NCBI RefSeq assembly: GCF_049319665.1
Contig: NZ_JBMOUD010000001.1
Coordinates: 558,001 to 622,000, forward strand
Direction: 5' to 3'
Origin: JBMOUD01 sp049319665
GTDB lineage: Bacteria > Pseudomonadota > Gammaproteobacteria > Enterobacterales > Enterobacteriaceae
Length of the DNA stretch: 64,000 bases
The notes beneath the pieces were generated by a model. The model did no database searches. It was not told the DNA's origin and worked only from the letters and a program-made list of their open reading frames with translations. This document shows, one piece after another, positions 8,677-17,100 of this stretch (position 1 is its first letter; every line of letters begins with the position of its first letter). Position numbers and translations under genes: made by a program.

Positions 8677-8806
8677 TTATACCCGTCATACTCGACGTTG
8701 CCTCTGCGTTGGCTTCGGTCACTTACCCGAATCACTTACTCTAGTAAGCTCATCGGGATGCGTTCCCTTGCCGCCTTGATGCAATGCCAATTATTTTGGT
8801 GTTATA
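8677..8806. repeat. ERIC-type intergenic repeat
   Basis: About 130 bp starting TTATACCCGTCATACTCGACG and ending CCAATTATTTTGGTGTTATA, with the internal core GTAAGCTCATCGGGATGCGTT. This is the full ERIC architecture, a long imperfect palindrome. It lies between the fliZ terminator and dcyD. Confidence 0.85.
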
Positions 8807-8866
8807 TCCGTCATACTTGACGTTGCAGGGTTGTTGGCTCCAGTGACCTGATTACCCTGTGAGCCT
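8802..8866. repeat. Truncated second ERIC copy in tandem
   Basis: Directly joined to the full copy, TTATATCCGTCATACTTGAC restarts the left ERIC arm. It continues about 60 bp (GTTGCAGGGTTGTTGGCT ... TGAGCC) before similarity stops. Confidence 0.65.
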
Positions 8867-8955
8867 TGTTCTATTGGTAGTAAAAAGTCACCGCTAAATG
8901 ACGTGTCGACATTATCTATAGCTTACGCGCGCCCAGCGCGTTTTTGGAGAAACCT

Positions 8956-9963
8956 GTGCCTGTCATCTCTTTGCTCAAACAGCGGTTAGAGAATTTTGCC
9001 CGGATCAATTTAGTTGGAGAGGCAACGCCGCTAGAAAAACTGAACCGCCTTTCTGATTATCTCGGCCGTGATATCTACATAAAACGTGACGATGTCACGC
9101 CTTTGGCTCTGGGCGGTAACAAATTAAGAAAATTAGAGTTTTTGGCCGCCGCTGCGCTGGAACAAGGGGCCGATACATTAGTGACTGCCGGTGCAATACA
9201 GTCTAACCATGTTCGACAAACGGCCGCTGTTGCAGCCAAACTAGGGCTAAGATGCCTGGCTCTGCTGGAAAATCCTATTGGCACCGCAGAACACAATTAC
9301 CAAACGAACGGCAACAGGCTGTTACTTGACTTGTTCAACGTTGAGGTTGTGATGTGCGACAGCTTGTATGATCCTGCAGCTCAGTTGGCTGAACAAGCGA
9401 CATTACTCGAAGCACAGGGATTCCGTCCTTATATTGTGCCGGTTGGTGGCTCTAATGCGTTAGGAGCATTAGGTTATGTACAGTGCGCGCTGGAAATCGC
9501 TGAGCAAAGCACCGCTGAATTGCTAGAATTCGATGCCGTTATTGTTGCATCAGGCAGCGCAGGTACTCACGCGGGTTTAGCCGTTGCTCTGCAACAATTA
9601 ATGCCTGATACACCACTTATTGGCATGACGGTGTCACGAAGTGCGGAGCAGCAATATCCTAAAGTCGCTGTATTGGCGCAACAGGTTATTGATGCATTGG
9701 AGCTCGAAACTACATTGCCAGAAATTTCACTGTGGGATGACTATTACGGCCCACGTTATGGCGAACCTAGCTCTGAAGGCACCGCAGCGATTAAATTGCT
9801 GGCCGAGCAAGAGGCTATGCTGTTGGATCCGGTTTATACCGGTAAAGCGATGGCCGGATTACTCGATGGATTAACGCGTGATTTGATCCCTGGTGAGGGG
9901 CCTATTTTGTTTATCCATACGGGTGGTGCACCGGCGTTATTTGCTTATCATCCTCAGGTTTGA
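8956..9963 (+). CDS. dcyD: D-cysteine desulfhydrase (PLP-dependent)
   Basis: A 335-residue fold-type II PLP enzyme, close to E. coli DcyD (328 residues). It degrades D-cysteine to pyruvate, ammonia and sulfide. The PLP-binding lysine lies in LALGGNKLRKLEF, and IQSNHVRQTAAVAAKLGL and the C-terminal GPILFIHTGGAPALFAYHP are family signatures. The frame opens earlier at a TTG (8944), but GTG 8956 sits 6 bp after GGAG and gives the usual N-terminal length, so I use it. It lies just ahead of the cystine transporter genes, matching its known link with cystine and cysteine metabolism. In E. coli the order of dcyD and the binding-protein gene is reversed. Confidence 0.93.
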   Translation: MPVISLLKQRLENFARINLVGEATPLEKLNRLSDYLGRDIYIKRDDVTPLALGGNKLRKLEFLAAAALEQGADTLVTAGAIQSNHVRQTAAVAAKLGLRCLALLENPIGTAEHNYQTNGNRLLLDLFNVEVVMCDSLYDPAAQLAEQATLLEAQGFRPYIVPVGGSNALGALGYVQCALEIAEQSTAELLEFDAVIVASGSAGTHAGLAVALQQLMPDTPLIGMTVSRSAEQQYPKVAVLAQQVIDALELETTLPEISLWDDYYGPRYGEPSSEGTAAIKLLAEQEAMLLDPVYTGKAMAGLLDGLTRDLIPGEGPILFIHTGGAPALFAYHPQV

Positions 9964-10238
9964 TTCGTTCATGCATTAGACGCCATGCGTCGCCTCGCAA
10001 AATATGGCGGCGCATTTTGCGCGTTCCTTTATTCTGTATTATTTTTCCTTATATCTTTTAACGATAGCGATAGTGAATTTTGTTCCTACGCAACGTTCTT
10101 CTCAGTGGTAATGTGCCATCTACATGATTCAGCATCGGTTAATTGGCTAAAATCTATATTTGCTAAACCCTATAATTTTAGTGATAAGCCTTATCAAGAA
10201 ATGGCTGAACCTACTAATAAAAATGAGATGAGGTGATT

Positions 10239-11042
10239 ATGACTTTTTCAATCTTGCGTCGTCGTATACTGCTAGGCGCAATGGCAGTAACACTCTCCGC
10301 TGGAATGGTTGGCAACAGTTTTGCGGCAAGCGAGAATTTACTTAGCCAAATTAAGCAGAGCGGCACATTAAAAGTGGGGTTGGAAGGTACCTATCCACCG
10401 TTTAGTTTCCAAGGTGATGATGGCAAACTGACCGGCTTTGAAGTGGAATTTGCAGACTCTTTGGCCCAACATTTAGGTGTTAAAGCGAAGCTGACCCCAA
10501 CTAAATGGGATGGCATGCTAGCGGCACTGGATTCTAAACGTATCGATGTGGTGATCAATCAGGTGACTATTTCTCCTGAGCGCGAGAAGAAATATGATTT
10601 CTCAACGCCTTACACCGTATCTGGTATTCAAGTGCTGACCAAAAAGGGTAATGAAGCCAAATTTGCTACTCCTGATGATCTTAAAGGTAAAAAAGTCGGT
10701 GTGGGCCTTGGCAGCAACTATGAACAGTGGTTGCGTGCTAATGAGCCGGGCGTAGATATTCGCACCTATGATGATGACCCGACTAAGTACCAAGACCTGC
10801 GCGTAGGCCGTATCGACGCTATCTTGGTTGACCGCTTGGCTGCGCTGGACTTGATTAAGAAAACCGGCGATACCTTGGCCGTTGCAGGCAAGCCGTTTGC
10901 CCGTCAGGAGTCTGGCGTAGCGTTGCGCAAGAATAACCCTGAACTGTTGGCTGCGATCAACAGTGCAATTGCCGATATGAAGAAAGATGGCTCTCTGGCG
11001 AAGATTTCCGATAAATGGTTCGGTACTGACGTCAGTAAATAA
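10239..11042 (+). CDS. tcyJ: L-cystine ABC transporter, periplasmic binding protein
   Basis: A 267-residue family-3 solute-binding protein, orthologue of E. coli FliY/TcyJ. A signal peptide covers about residues 1-29 (RRRILLGAMAVTLSAGMVG ... SFAA). The mature part has the usual two-lobe landmarks LKVGLEGTYPPFSF, GFEVEFADSLAQ, DVVINQVTISPERE and the ending SLAKISDKWFGTDVSK. It captures cystine and related sulfur compounds for TcyL and TcyN. The ATG at 10239 follows AGGTGA; a GTG two codons earlier is possible. A hairpin with a T tail separates it from tcyL, so the binding protein can be made in excess of the membrane parts. Confidence 0.94.
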   Translation: MTFSILRRRILLGAMAVTLSAGMVGNSFAASENLLSQIKQSGTLKVGLEGTYPPFSFQGDDGKLTGFEVEFADSLAQHLGVKAKLTPTKWDGMLAALDSKRIDVVINQVTISPEREKKYDFSTPYTVSGIQVLTKKGNEAKFATPDDLKGKKVGVGLGSNYEQWLRANEPGVDIRTYDDDPTKYQDLRVGRIDAILVDRLAALDLIKKTGDTLAVAGKPFARQESGVALRKNNPELLAAINSAIADMKKDGSLAKISDKWFGTDVSK

Positions 11043-11056
11043 TACCCGTTGTTTAT

Positions 11057-11093
11057 AAAATGCAGGTCGGCTGTTGGCTTACCTGCATTTTTT
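11057..11093 (+). terminator. Terminator or attenuator between tcyJ and tcyL
   Basis: Stem AAAATGCAGGT / ACCTGCATTTT with a 13-nt loop and a T run. Because tcyL and tcyN lie downstream without an obvious strong promoter, partial read-through is likely. Confidence 0.75.
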
Positions 11094-11157
11094 AATTTGT
11101 TAGGTATACTGAGAGCCTTAAGTAACAATCAGACCCTAACTAAAGGTCCCATTCTCG

Positions 11158-11826
11158 ATGCAAGAAAGTCTTCAACTGGTGCTAGATTCAGCGCCATTTT
11201 TATTGAAAGGTACGCTATTCACCCTTGAGCTGAGCTTCGGTGGCATGGTATTTGGCCTATTCTTAGGCTTTGTGCTGGCAATGATGCGCCTCTCACATTT
11301 TTGGCCGCTGTCATGGTTGGCGCGTTTTTACGTGTCGATATTTCGCGGTACCCCGCTGATTGCCCAGTTGTTTATGATCTATTACGGCTTGCCACAGTTT
11401 GGTATTGAACTTGATCCTATTCCGTCGGCAATGATTGGCTTGTCACTCAATACCGCTGCATATACCTCAGAAACCTTACGCGCCGCCATTTCATCAATTG
11501 AAAAGGGGCAGTGGGAAGCCGCGGCCAGTATTGGTATGAGTTCCTGGCAGACATTGCGTCGTGTCATTTTGCCACAGGCTGCCCGCACCGCGTTGCCATC
11601 GCTGGGTAACAGCTTTATCGGCTTGGTTAAAGATACCTCTTTAGCCGCGACCATCCAGGTACCAGAATTATTCCGCCAGGCGCAGTTGGTCACATCCCGC
11701 ACGCTGGAGGTTTTCACCATGTATCTGGCGGCATCCGTGGTTTATTGGGTATTAGCAACCTTGTTATCATTCCTGCAAAACCGGTTGGAAGCGCGGGTTA
11801 ACCGTCAGGATCAGGAGCCGACATGA
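11158..11826 (+). CDS. tcyL: L-cystine ABC transporter permease
   Basis: A 222-residue inner-membrane permease of the His/Glu/Gln/Arg family, orthologue of E. coli YecS/TcyL. Hydrophobic segments are visible at about residues 20-45, 55-80, 90-110 and 185-210. The ABC-interaction loop WEAAASIGMSSWQTLRRVILPQA (about residues 120-142) couples it to the ATPase. Its stop overlaps the tcyN start in ATGA, indicating translational coupling. Confidence 0.94.
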   Translation: MQESLQLVLDSAPFLLKGTLFTLELSFGGMVFGLFLGFVLAMMRLSHFWPLSWLARFYVSIFRGTPLIAQLFMIYYGLPQFGIELDPIPSAMIGLSLNTAAYTSETLRAAISSIEKGQWEAAASIGMSSWQTLRRVILPQAARTALPSLGNSFIGLVKDTSLAATIQVPELFRQAQLVTSRTLEVFTMYLAASVVYWVLATLLSFLQNRLEARVNRQDQEPT

Positions 11827-12596
11827 GTACTATCGATGTAAAAAAACTCATTAAAAAATTCCACGGTCAGACGGTGCTACACGGCATTGATTTGCAAGTC
11901 AGTAAAGGTGAAGTCGTTGCCATCATTGGGCCGAGTGGTTCAGGGAAAACGACCTTATTGCGCAGTATCAATCTGCTGGAAACGCCAGATGGCGGCACCA
12001 TCCAAGTTGGGAATATACAAATTGACGGCAGTAAGCCGCTCAACAAGCAGAAAGAAAATGTACGTAAGCTTCGCCAGCAGGTGGGGTTTGTGTTTCAGAA
12101 CTTCAATTTATTTCCCCATCGCTCAGTACTGGAGAATATCACCGAAGGGCCGGTGATCGTCAAAGGTGAAGACCGTGTGGCGGCGGAAGCCAACGCGAAA
12201 AAGCTCTTAGCCAAAGTTGGACTGGCGGGTAAAGAAAATGCATACCCACGCCGACTTTCAGGCGGACAGCAGCAGCGAGTGGCGATTGCCCGAGCGCTGG
12301 CGATGAATCCTGAAGTGATTTTATTTGATGAGCCAACCTCCGCGCTGGACCCAGAACTGGTGGGTGAGGTGCTCAATACTATGCGCACGCTGGCGCAAGA
12401 AAATCGCACCATGGTGATTGTGACCCATGAGATGAGCTTTGCTCGCGATGTTGCCGACCGGGTTATCTTTATGGATAAAGGCAATATTGTTGAGCAGGGT
12501 CCTGCCAAAGCATTGTTCGCTAATCCGCAACATGCGCGAACCCGTCAGTTTTTAGATAAATTTCTAAAACAAGATGGTGCTGAATATCACATCTAG
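11823..12596 (+). CDS. tcyN: L-cystine ABC transporter ATP-binding protein
   Basis: A 257-residue ABC ATPase with Walker A GPSGSGKTT (about 36-44), signature LSGGQQQRVAIARAL (about 141-155) and Walker B VILFDEPTSALD (about 162-173). It powers cystine import with TcyJ and TcyL and is the orthologue of E. coli YecC/TcyN. It begins inside the tcyL stop codon and ends before a bidirectional terminator shared with putA. Confidence 0.94.
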   Translation: MSTIDVKKLIKKFHGQTVLHGIDLQVSKGEVVAIIGPSGSGKTTLLRSINLLETPDGGTIQVGNIQIDGSKPLNKQKENVRKLRQQVGFVFQNFNLFPHRSVLENITEGPVIVKGEDRVAAEANAKKLLAKVGLAGKENAYPRRLSGGQQQRVAIARALAMNPEVILFDEPTSALDPELVGEVLNTMRTLAQENRTMVIVTHEMSFARDVADRVIFMDKGNIVEQGPAKALFANPQHARTRQFLDKFLKQDGAEYHI

Positions 12597-12620
12597 CCTT
12601 CCGGCTGGTGATGCGAAATA

Positions 12621-12652
12621 AAAAAGGGACAGAAGCAATTCTGTCCCTTTTT
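12621..12652. terminator. Bidirectional terminator between tcyN and putA
   Basis: Long stem AAAAAGGGACAGAA / TTCTGTCCCTTTTT with a GCAA loop. A runs and T runs on the two sides let it serve both convergent genes. Confidence 0.92.
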
Positions 12653-12673
12653 ACATCACGATATCAGGCTGAT

Positions 12674-15600
12674 TTAGCCAATGGTCATTAGGTTAGCATT
12701 GCCACCTGCGGCCGCGGTATTTACGCTCAGCGAGCGCTCCACCAACAAGCGTTCTAACAGCAAATTATCTTCGCCGCGTGCAAATCCCTGAATTGACACA
12801 ATAGGGCCGCTACGTTGGGCGATGGTTTCGCCTAACTGACGTAATTGATCGGCATCGCCATGATAGATAACCGCGTCAAATGCAATCGTTGAGGATTGCC
12901 AATCCTTGGTGAAATCAATCCGTGCCTGAACGTCTTTTGGCAAGGTGTTGAAGATCTCTCGTTGCAATTGCGCTTCAGGCCAAAGAACACGACAACCGGT
13001 GGCAGTCGCTGCAGCAAGTTGAATTAATGCATCTTGCTGATTATCTGCCAGCGCCAGAACGTGTTCACGCGGTAACAACGCATAGGTATTACGTTCACCC
13101 GTTGGGCCAGGCAGAGTACGCAAAGTGCCACCTTGGCTAAATTTGGCATAGTTCGCACATAGCGCAGCCAATTCATGATGCTGATTGCTCTCTGCCCATT
13201 GTTGCAGTTGGCTGTGCGGTGCTAATAAGGCCTCACGCACAGAAGCATCTAATGGCACGATCGCATCTTGCAACGCTAATGCTTTACTAATGGCTTGCTC
13301 TGGGCGGTTAGCTAACAGGCGATAAAGATACAACGGCCCACCGGCTTTTGGTCCGGTACCGGATAAACCTTCACCACCAAAAGGTTGCACTCCAACGACC
13401 GCGCCGACCATATTACGGTTAACATAAAGGTTGCCAACCTGTGCTTTGGCAGTGACGCGATTGATGGTTTCATCAATACGGGTGTGAATGCCCAATGTCA
13501 GGCCATAACCTGCTGCATTAATCTGCGCCACTAACGCTTCCAGATCCTGACGCGCATAGCGTACGACGTGTAATACCGGTCCAAAGATCTCTTTTTTCAT
13601 TTCGTCAAAGCTTTCAAGCTCGATCAAGGTTGGCTTGACGAAGGTGCCGCGTGTCCACTCTTTCTGGTCGCTATTGATGCTCTGAGCAGCCTGATAGACT
13701 TTTCGGCCTTTATTACGCAGGGCTTCAATATGTTGCTCGATACCGGCTTTAGCCTCGGCGTCGATGACCGGACCAATATCGGTTGAGAGACGCTCTGGAT
13801 TGCCCATGCGACATTCCGCCATCGCCCCGCGCAGCATTTGCAGCGTATGCTCGGCCACATCCTCTTGAATACACAATACACGTAGCGCTGAACAGCGCTG
13901 ACCGGCGCTATCAAATGCTGAGGCGACAACATCAGTCACCACTTGCTCGGTCAACGCTGATGAGTCGACAATCATGGCATTTAAGCCACCTGTTTCGGCA
14001 ATCAGCGGCGTGGTGCGACCCTGCGGATCCAGACGACCGGCAATATTGCGTTGTAAAATACCGGCAACGTCGGTTGAGCCGGTAAATAGCACGCCGCGGG
14101 TACGCGGATCATTGACTAACTGCGCGCCGACGGTTTCACCACGTCCAGGTAACAGTTGCAGTACGCCAGCAGGAACGCCTGCTTCGAGCAGAATACGCAC
14201 TGCTTTGGCGGCGACGAGCGGCGTTTGTTCCGCCGGTTTAGCTAACACACTATTACCTGCAGCCAGTGCGGCGGCAACCTGACCAGTAAAGATGGCCAAC
14301 GGGAAATTCCACGGACTGATACAGACTACCGAACCTAGTGGACGATGGCTGTCGTTAGAGAAGTTATCGCGGACTTGGCCTGCGTAATAATGCAAGAAAT
14401 CGACCGCTTCGCGAACTTCAGCAATAGCATTATTAAAGGTCTTGCCGGCTTCACGTACTAGAATACCCAACAGATTTTGCAGCTCACTTTCCATTAATTC
14501 GGCGGCGCGTTGTAAAATCGCAGCGCGTTCTTCTGGGGGAGTCGCAAACCAAATTGGCCCAGCAGCAGCGGCGGCATCAAGCGCGCGGTTGACCTCGAGT
14601 TCGGTCGCTTCCCGTACCTGGCCAACAATATCTTCCGGCTCTGCCGGGTTTACCACCGGCAAATACTCGCCGCCATCGCTTGGTGCATCGATGATCGGTT
14701 CGGCAATCCATTGTGATGCGGCACTGGTGAGCAAGGCGCTGGACAGCGATGCCAGCCGATGTTCATTGGACATATCCAGACCGGCAGAGTTAACACGTTT
14801 TGTTCCATAAAGATTACGTGGCAACACAATACGCGGATGCGGCAGGCCAACCTGACCTTCAACGGCGGCCAGTGACTCGACGGCGCTGACCGGATCGGCG
14901 ACCAGTTCATCGAGTGGCAGTGAGCTGTCGGCGATACGGTTCACAAAGGAAGTATTGGCACCATTCTCCAACAAACGACGGACTAAATAGGCCAGCAGGG
15001 TTTCATGGGTACCCACCGGGGCATAAATCCTGCAAGGACGATTAAGGCGACCATCAGCGACTTTGCCGACCACTTGCTCATACAGCGGTTCACCCATGCC
15101 GTGCAGGCATTGGAATTCATACTGACCCGGATAATAGTTATTCCCTGCCAGATGATAAATTGCGGCCATGGTATGCGCATTGTGGGTAGCAAACTGCGGA
15201 TAAATCAGATTCGGTACGGCTAACAGCTTACGCGCGCAGGCCAGATAAGAAACGTCGGTATATACTTTGCGAGTGTAGACCGGGTAATCTTCCAAACCAT
15301 CGACTTGTGCACGTTTGATTTCGCTATCCCAGTACGCCCCTTTCACTAAGCGCACCATCAAACGGCGGCGGCTACGTTGCGCCAAACCACTAAGGTAGTC
15401 GATCACCATTGGACAGCGTTTTTGATAAGCCTGAATAACGAAGCCGATGCCATTCCAACCTTCTAGCTGTGGCTCAAAGCATAAACGTTCAAGAAGATCT
15501 AACGAGATCTCCAGACGATCGGCTTCTTCGGCATCAATATTAATACCAATATCGTATTGGCGCGCCTGCAATGTCAGCAATAACAGACGTGGATACAGCT

Positions 15601-16645
15601 CGTTCATCACACGTTCATATTGAGCACGGCTATAACGAGGGTGAAGGGCAGAGAGCTTGATGGAAATACCCGGGCCTTCATAAATACCGCGTCCGTTTGA
15701 TGCTTTGCCAATCGCGTGGATGGCCTGCTGATAAGACAGTAGATAAGTTTGCGCGTCTTTTTCAGTCAGCGCCGCCTCACCGAGCATATCGTAGGAATAG
15801 CGGAAGCCCTTACTCTCGTGTTTACGGGCATTAGCTAGCGCTTCGGCAATAGTTTCACCCGTCACGAATTGCTCGCCCATCAAACGCATCGCCATATCCA
15901 CGCCTTTGCGGATAAGCGGCTCTCCGCTCTTACCGATAATACGATTCAACGAATGGGAGAGATTAGTTTCATTATGGGTTGAGACTAAACGCCCGGTAAA
16001 TAGCAGCCCCCAGGTTGCTGCGTTGACAAACATTGATGGGCTGCGGCCAAGGTGAGATTGCCAATTGCCGGTACTGATTTTGTCTCGGATCAATGCATCA
16101 CGTGTCGGTTTATCGGGGATGCGTAGCAACGCTTCGGCCAGACACATTAAAGCCACGCCTTCTTGAGACGAGAGTGAGAACTCTTGCAGCAGGCTTTGAA
16201 CCATTCCTGCACGCCCGGCAGCGCTTTTTTGATTACGTAGCTTATTAGCCAAATCATAAGCCAGCTTATGCGTTGCTTGATTTAGCGGAGCCGGCAAACG
16301 AGCCTGCTCAAGTAACATTGAGACCGCTTCTGATTCTGGGCGGCGGTATGCGGCAGTAATCGCGGCTCGACTTACCGATTGTGGCAAAATTTGTTCGGCA
16401 AAATCCAGGAACGGTTGGTGTGGCTCGCTGGCCAATGTGTGGGCAGCGTCATCGTCATCAGGCGATTGATGGGATTTTAATGCTGGAATAGCCAGCAGTG
16501 CCTCGCCGTTTTCTACTTGTTCAAGATAAGAAAAAATGGCTTGTTTAATCAACCAATGTGGCGTGCGATCCATGCTTTGTGCTGCTGTTTTAATTCTTTC
16601 TCGGGTCGCTTCATCGAGCTTTACACCCATAGTTGTTGTGCCCAT
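12674..16645 (-). CDS. putA: Trifunctional proline utilisation protein PutA
   Basis: A 1323-residue enzyme and repressor. Residues 1-47 (MGTTTMGVKLDEATRERIK) form a ribbon-helix-helix DNA-binding domain. The FAD proline dehydrogenase barrel covers about 260-610 (GISIKLSALHPRYSRAQ; RLVKGAYWDSEIKRAQ). The P5C dehydrogenase domain is at about 650-1130, with catalytic Cys in FDSAGQRCSALRVL and the Glu loop PLIAETGGLNAMIVD. It oxidises proline to glutamate at the membrane and represses put transcription when proline is low. The frame extends seven codons upstream, but MGTTTMG is the E. coli-type start. It diverges from putP across a region with several GTTGCA motifs. The ending AAAGGNANLMTIG matches the family, so the gene is full length. 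Confidence 0.97.
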   Translation of the reverse strand: MGTTTMGVKLDEATRERIKTAAQSMDRTPHWLIKQAIFSYLEQVENGEALLAIPALKSHQSPDDDDAAHTLASEPHQPFLDFAEQILPQSVSRAAITAAYRRPESEAVSMLLEQARLPAPLNQATHKLAYDLANKLRNQKSAAGRAGMVQSLLQEFSLSSQEGVALMCLAEALLRIPDKPTRDALIRDKISTGNWQSHLGRSPSMFVNAATWGLLFTGRLVSTHNETNLSHSLNRIIGKSGEPLIRKGVDMAMRLMGEQFVTGETIAEALANARKHESKGFRYSYDMLGEAALTEKDAQTYLLSYQQAIHAIGKASNGRGIYEGPGISIKLSALHPRYSRAQYERVMNELYPRLLLLTLQARQYDIGINIDAEEADRLEISLDLLERLCFEPQLEGWNGIGFVIQAYQKRCPMVIDYLSGLAQRSRRRLMVRLVKGAYWDSEIKRAQVDGLEDYPVYTRKVYTDVSYLACARKLLAVPNLIYPQFATHNAHTMAAIYHLAGNNYYPGQYEFQCLHGMGEPLYEQVVGKVADGRLNRPCRIYAPVGTHETLLAYLVRRLLENGANTSFVNRIADSSLPLDELVADPVSAVESLAAVEGQVGLPHPRIVLPRNLYGTKRVNSAGLDMSNEHRLASLSSALLTSAASQWIAEPIIDAPSDGGEYLPVVNPAEPEDIVGQVREATELEVNRALDAAAAAGPIWFATPPEERAAILQRAAELMESELQNLLGILVREAGKTFNNAIAEVREAVDFLHYYAGQVRDNFSNDSHRPLGSVVCISPWNFPLAIFTGQVAAALAAGNSVLAKPAEQTPLVAAKAVRILLEAGVPAGVLQLLPGRGETVGAQLVNDPRTRGVLFTGSTDVAGILQRNIAGRLDPQGRTTPLIAETGGLNAMIVDSSALTEQVVTDVVASAFDSAGQRCSALRVLCIQEDVAEHTLQMLRGAMAECRMGNPERLSTDIGPVIDAEAKAGIEQHIEALRNKGRKVYQAAQSINSDQKEWTRGTFVKPTLIELESFDEMKKEIFGPVLHVVRYARQDLEALVAQINAAGYGLTLGIHTRIDETINRVTAKAQVGNLYVNRNMVGAVVGVQPFGGEGLSGTGPKAGGPLYLYRLLANRPEQAISKALALQDAIVPLDASVREALLAPHSQLQQWAESNQHHELAALCANYAKFSQGGTLRTLPGPTGERNTYALLPREHVLALADNQQDALIQLAAATATGCRVLWPEAQLQREIFNTLPKDVQARIDFTKDWQSSTIAFDAVIYHGDADQLRQLGETIAQRSGPIVSIQGFARGEDNLLLERLLVERSLSVNTAAAGGNANLMTIG

Positions 16646-16698
16646 ACCTAAAACTCCATTAGTCATCTACTTAGGGTAATCGCGACACTATCTGCGAA

Positions 16699-16847
16699 GT
16701 TGCAACTTTGTGCAACCTGATTAAAAAAGCGAACAACACCAATTGTGATAATGGTTGCACTTTTAACATTTTAATAACGACAGGTTGATTAATAATCGCT
16801 ATTTATGATCCAGTGAAGGTACAACTTTTGATGTTGTAGGATGCAAC
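16699..16847. promoter_or_regulatory. Cluster of PutA operator motifs between putA and putP
   Basis: Copies of GTTGCA or its complement TGCAAC occur at 16699-16706 (overlapping, forming GTTGCAAC), 16711-16716, 16754-16759 and 16842-16847. GTTGCA is the core bound by the PutA ribbon-helix-helix domain in E. coli. The rest of 16646-17100 shows no gene. Confidence 0.75.
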
Positions 16848-17100
16848 TTAGTCTCGCAGGACAGTGAGAAGTAAGGATAAGTGACTGTATTCACTTTGAT
16901 AAAGCGCTTGGTGATACGGACTCTCTCTATTAGTATCGCTTCCCTCGTTGTTTATCGCAGTGCTCAAATGACGGCTTTGTGTTGTATCAATGTGAAGGGC
17001 GTATGACGCGATAAAAATACCGGGCGACGTTAATCTAACTTTTGGACAGGGGGATGATTGACGCTGTAAATAACAAAAATGAAATAAATGGAGAACTTGC

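Noticed and set aside
9985..10236. 83-codon frame between dcyD and tcyJ
   Set aside because: No recognised family, odd Phe/Cys/Ser-rich composition, no good ribosome-binding site, and it occupies the expected tcyJ promoter region.
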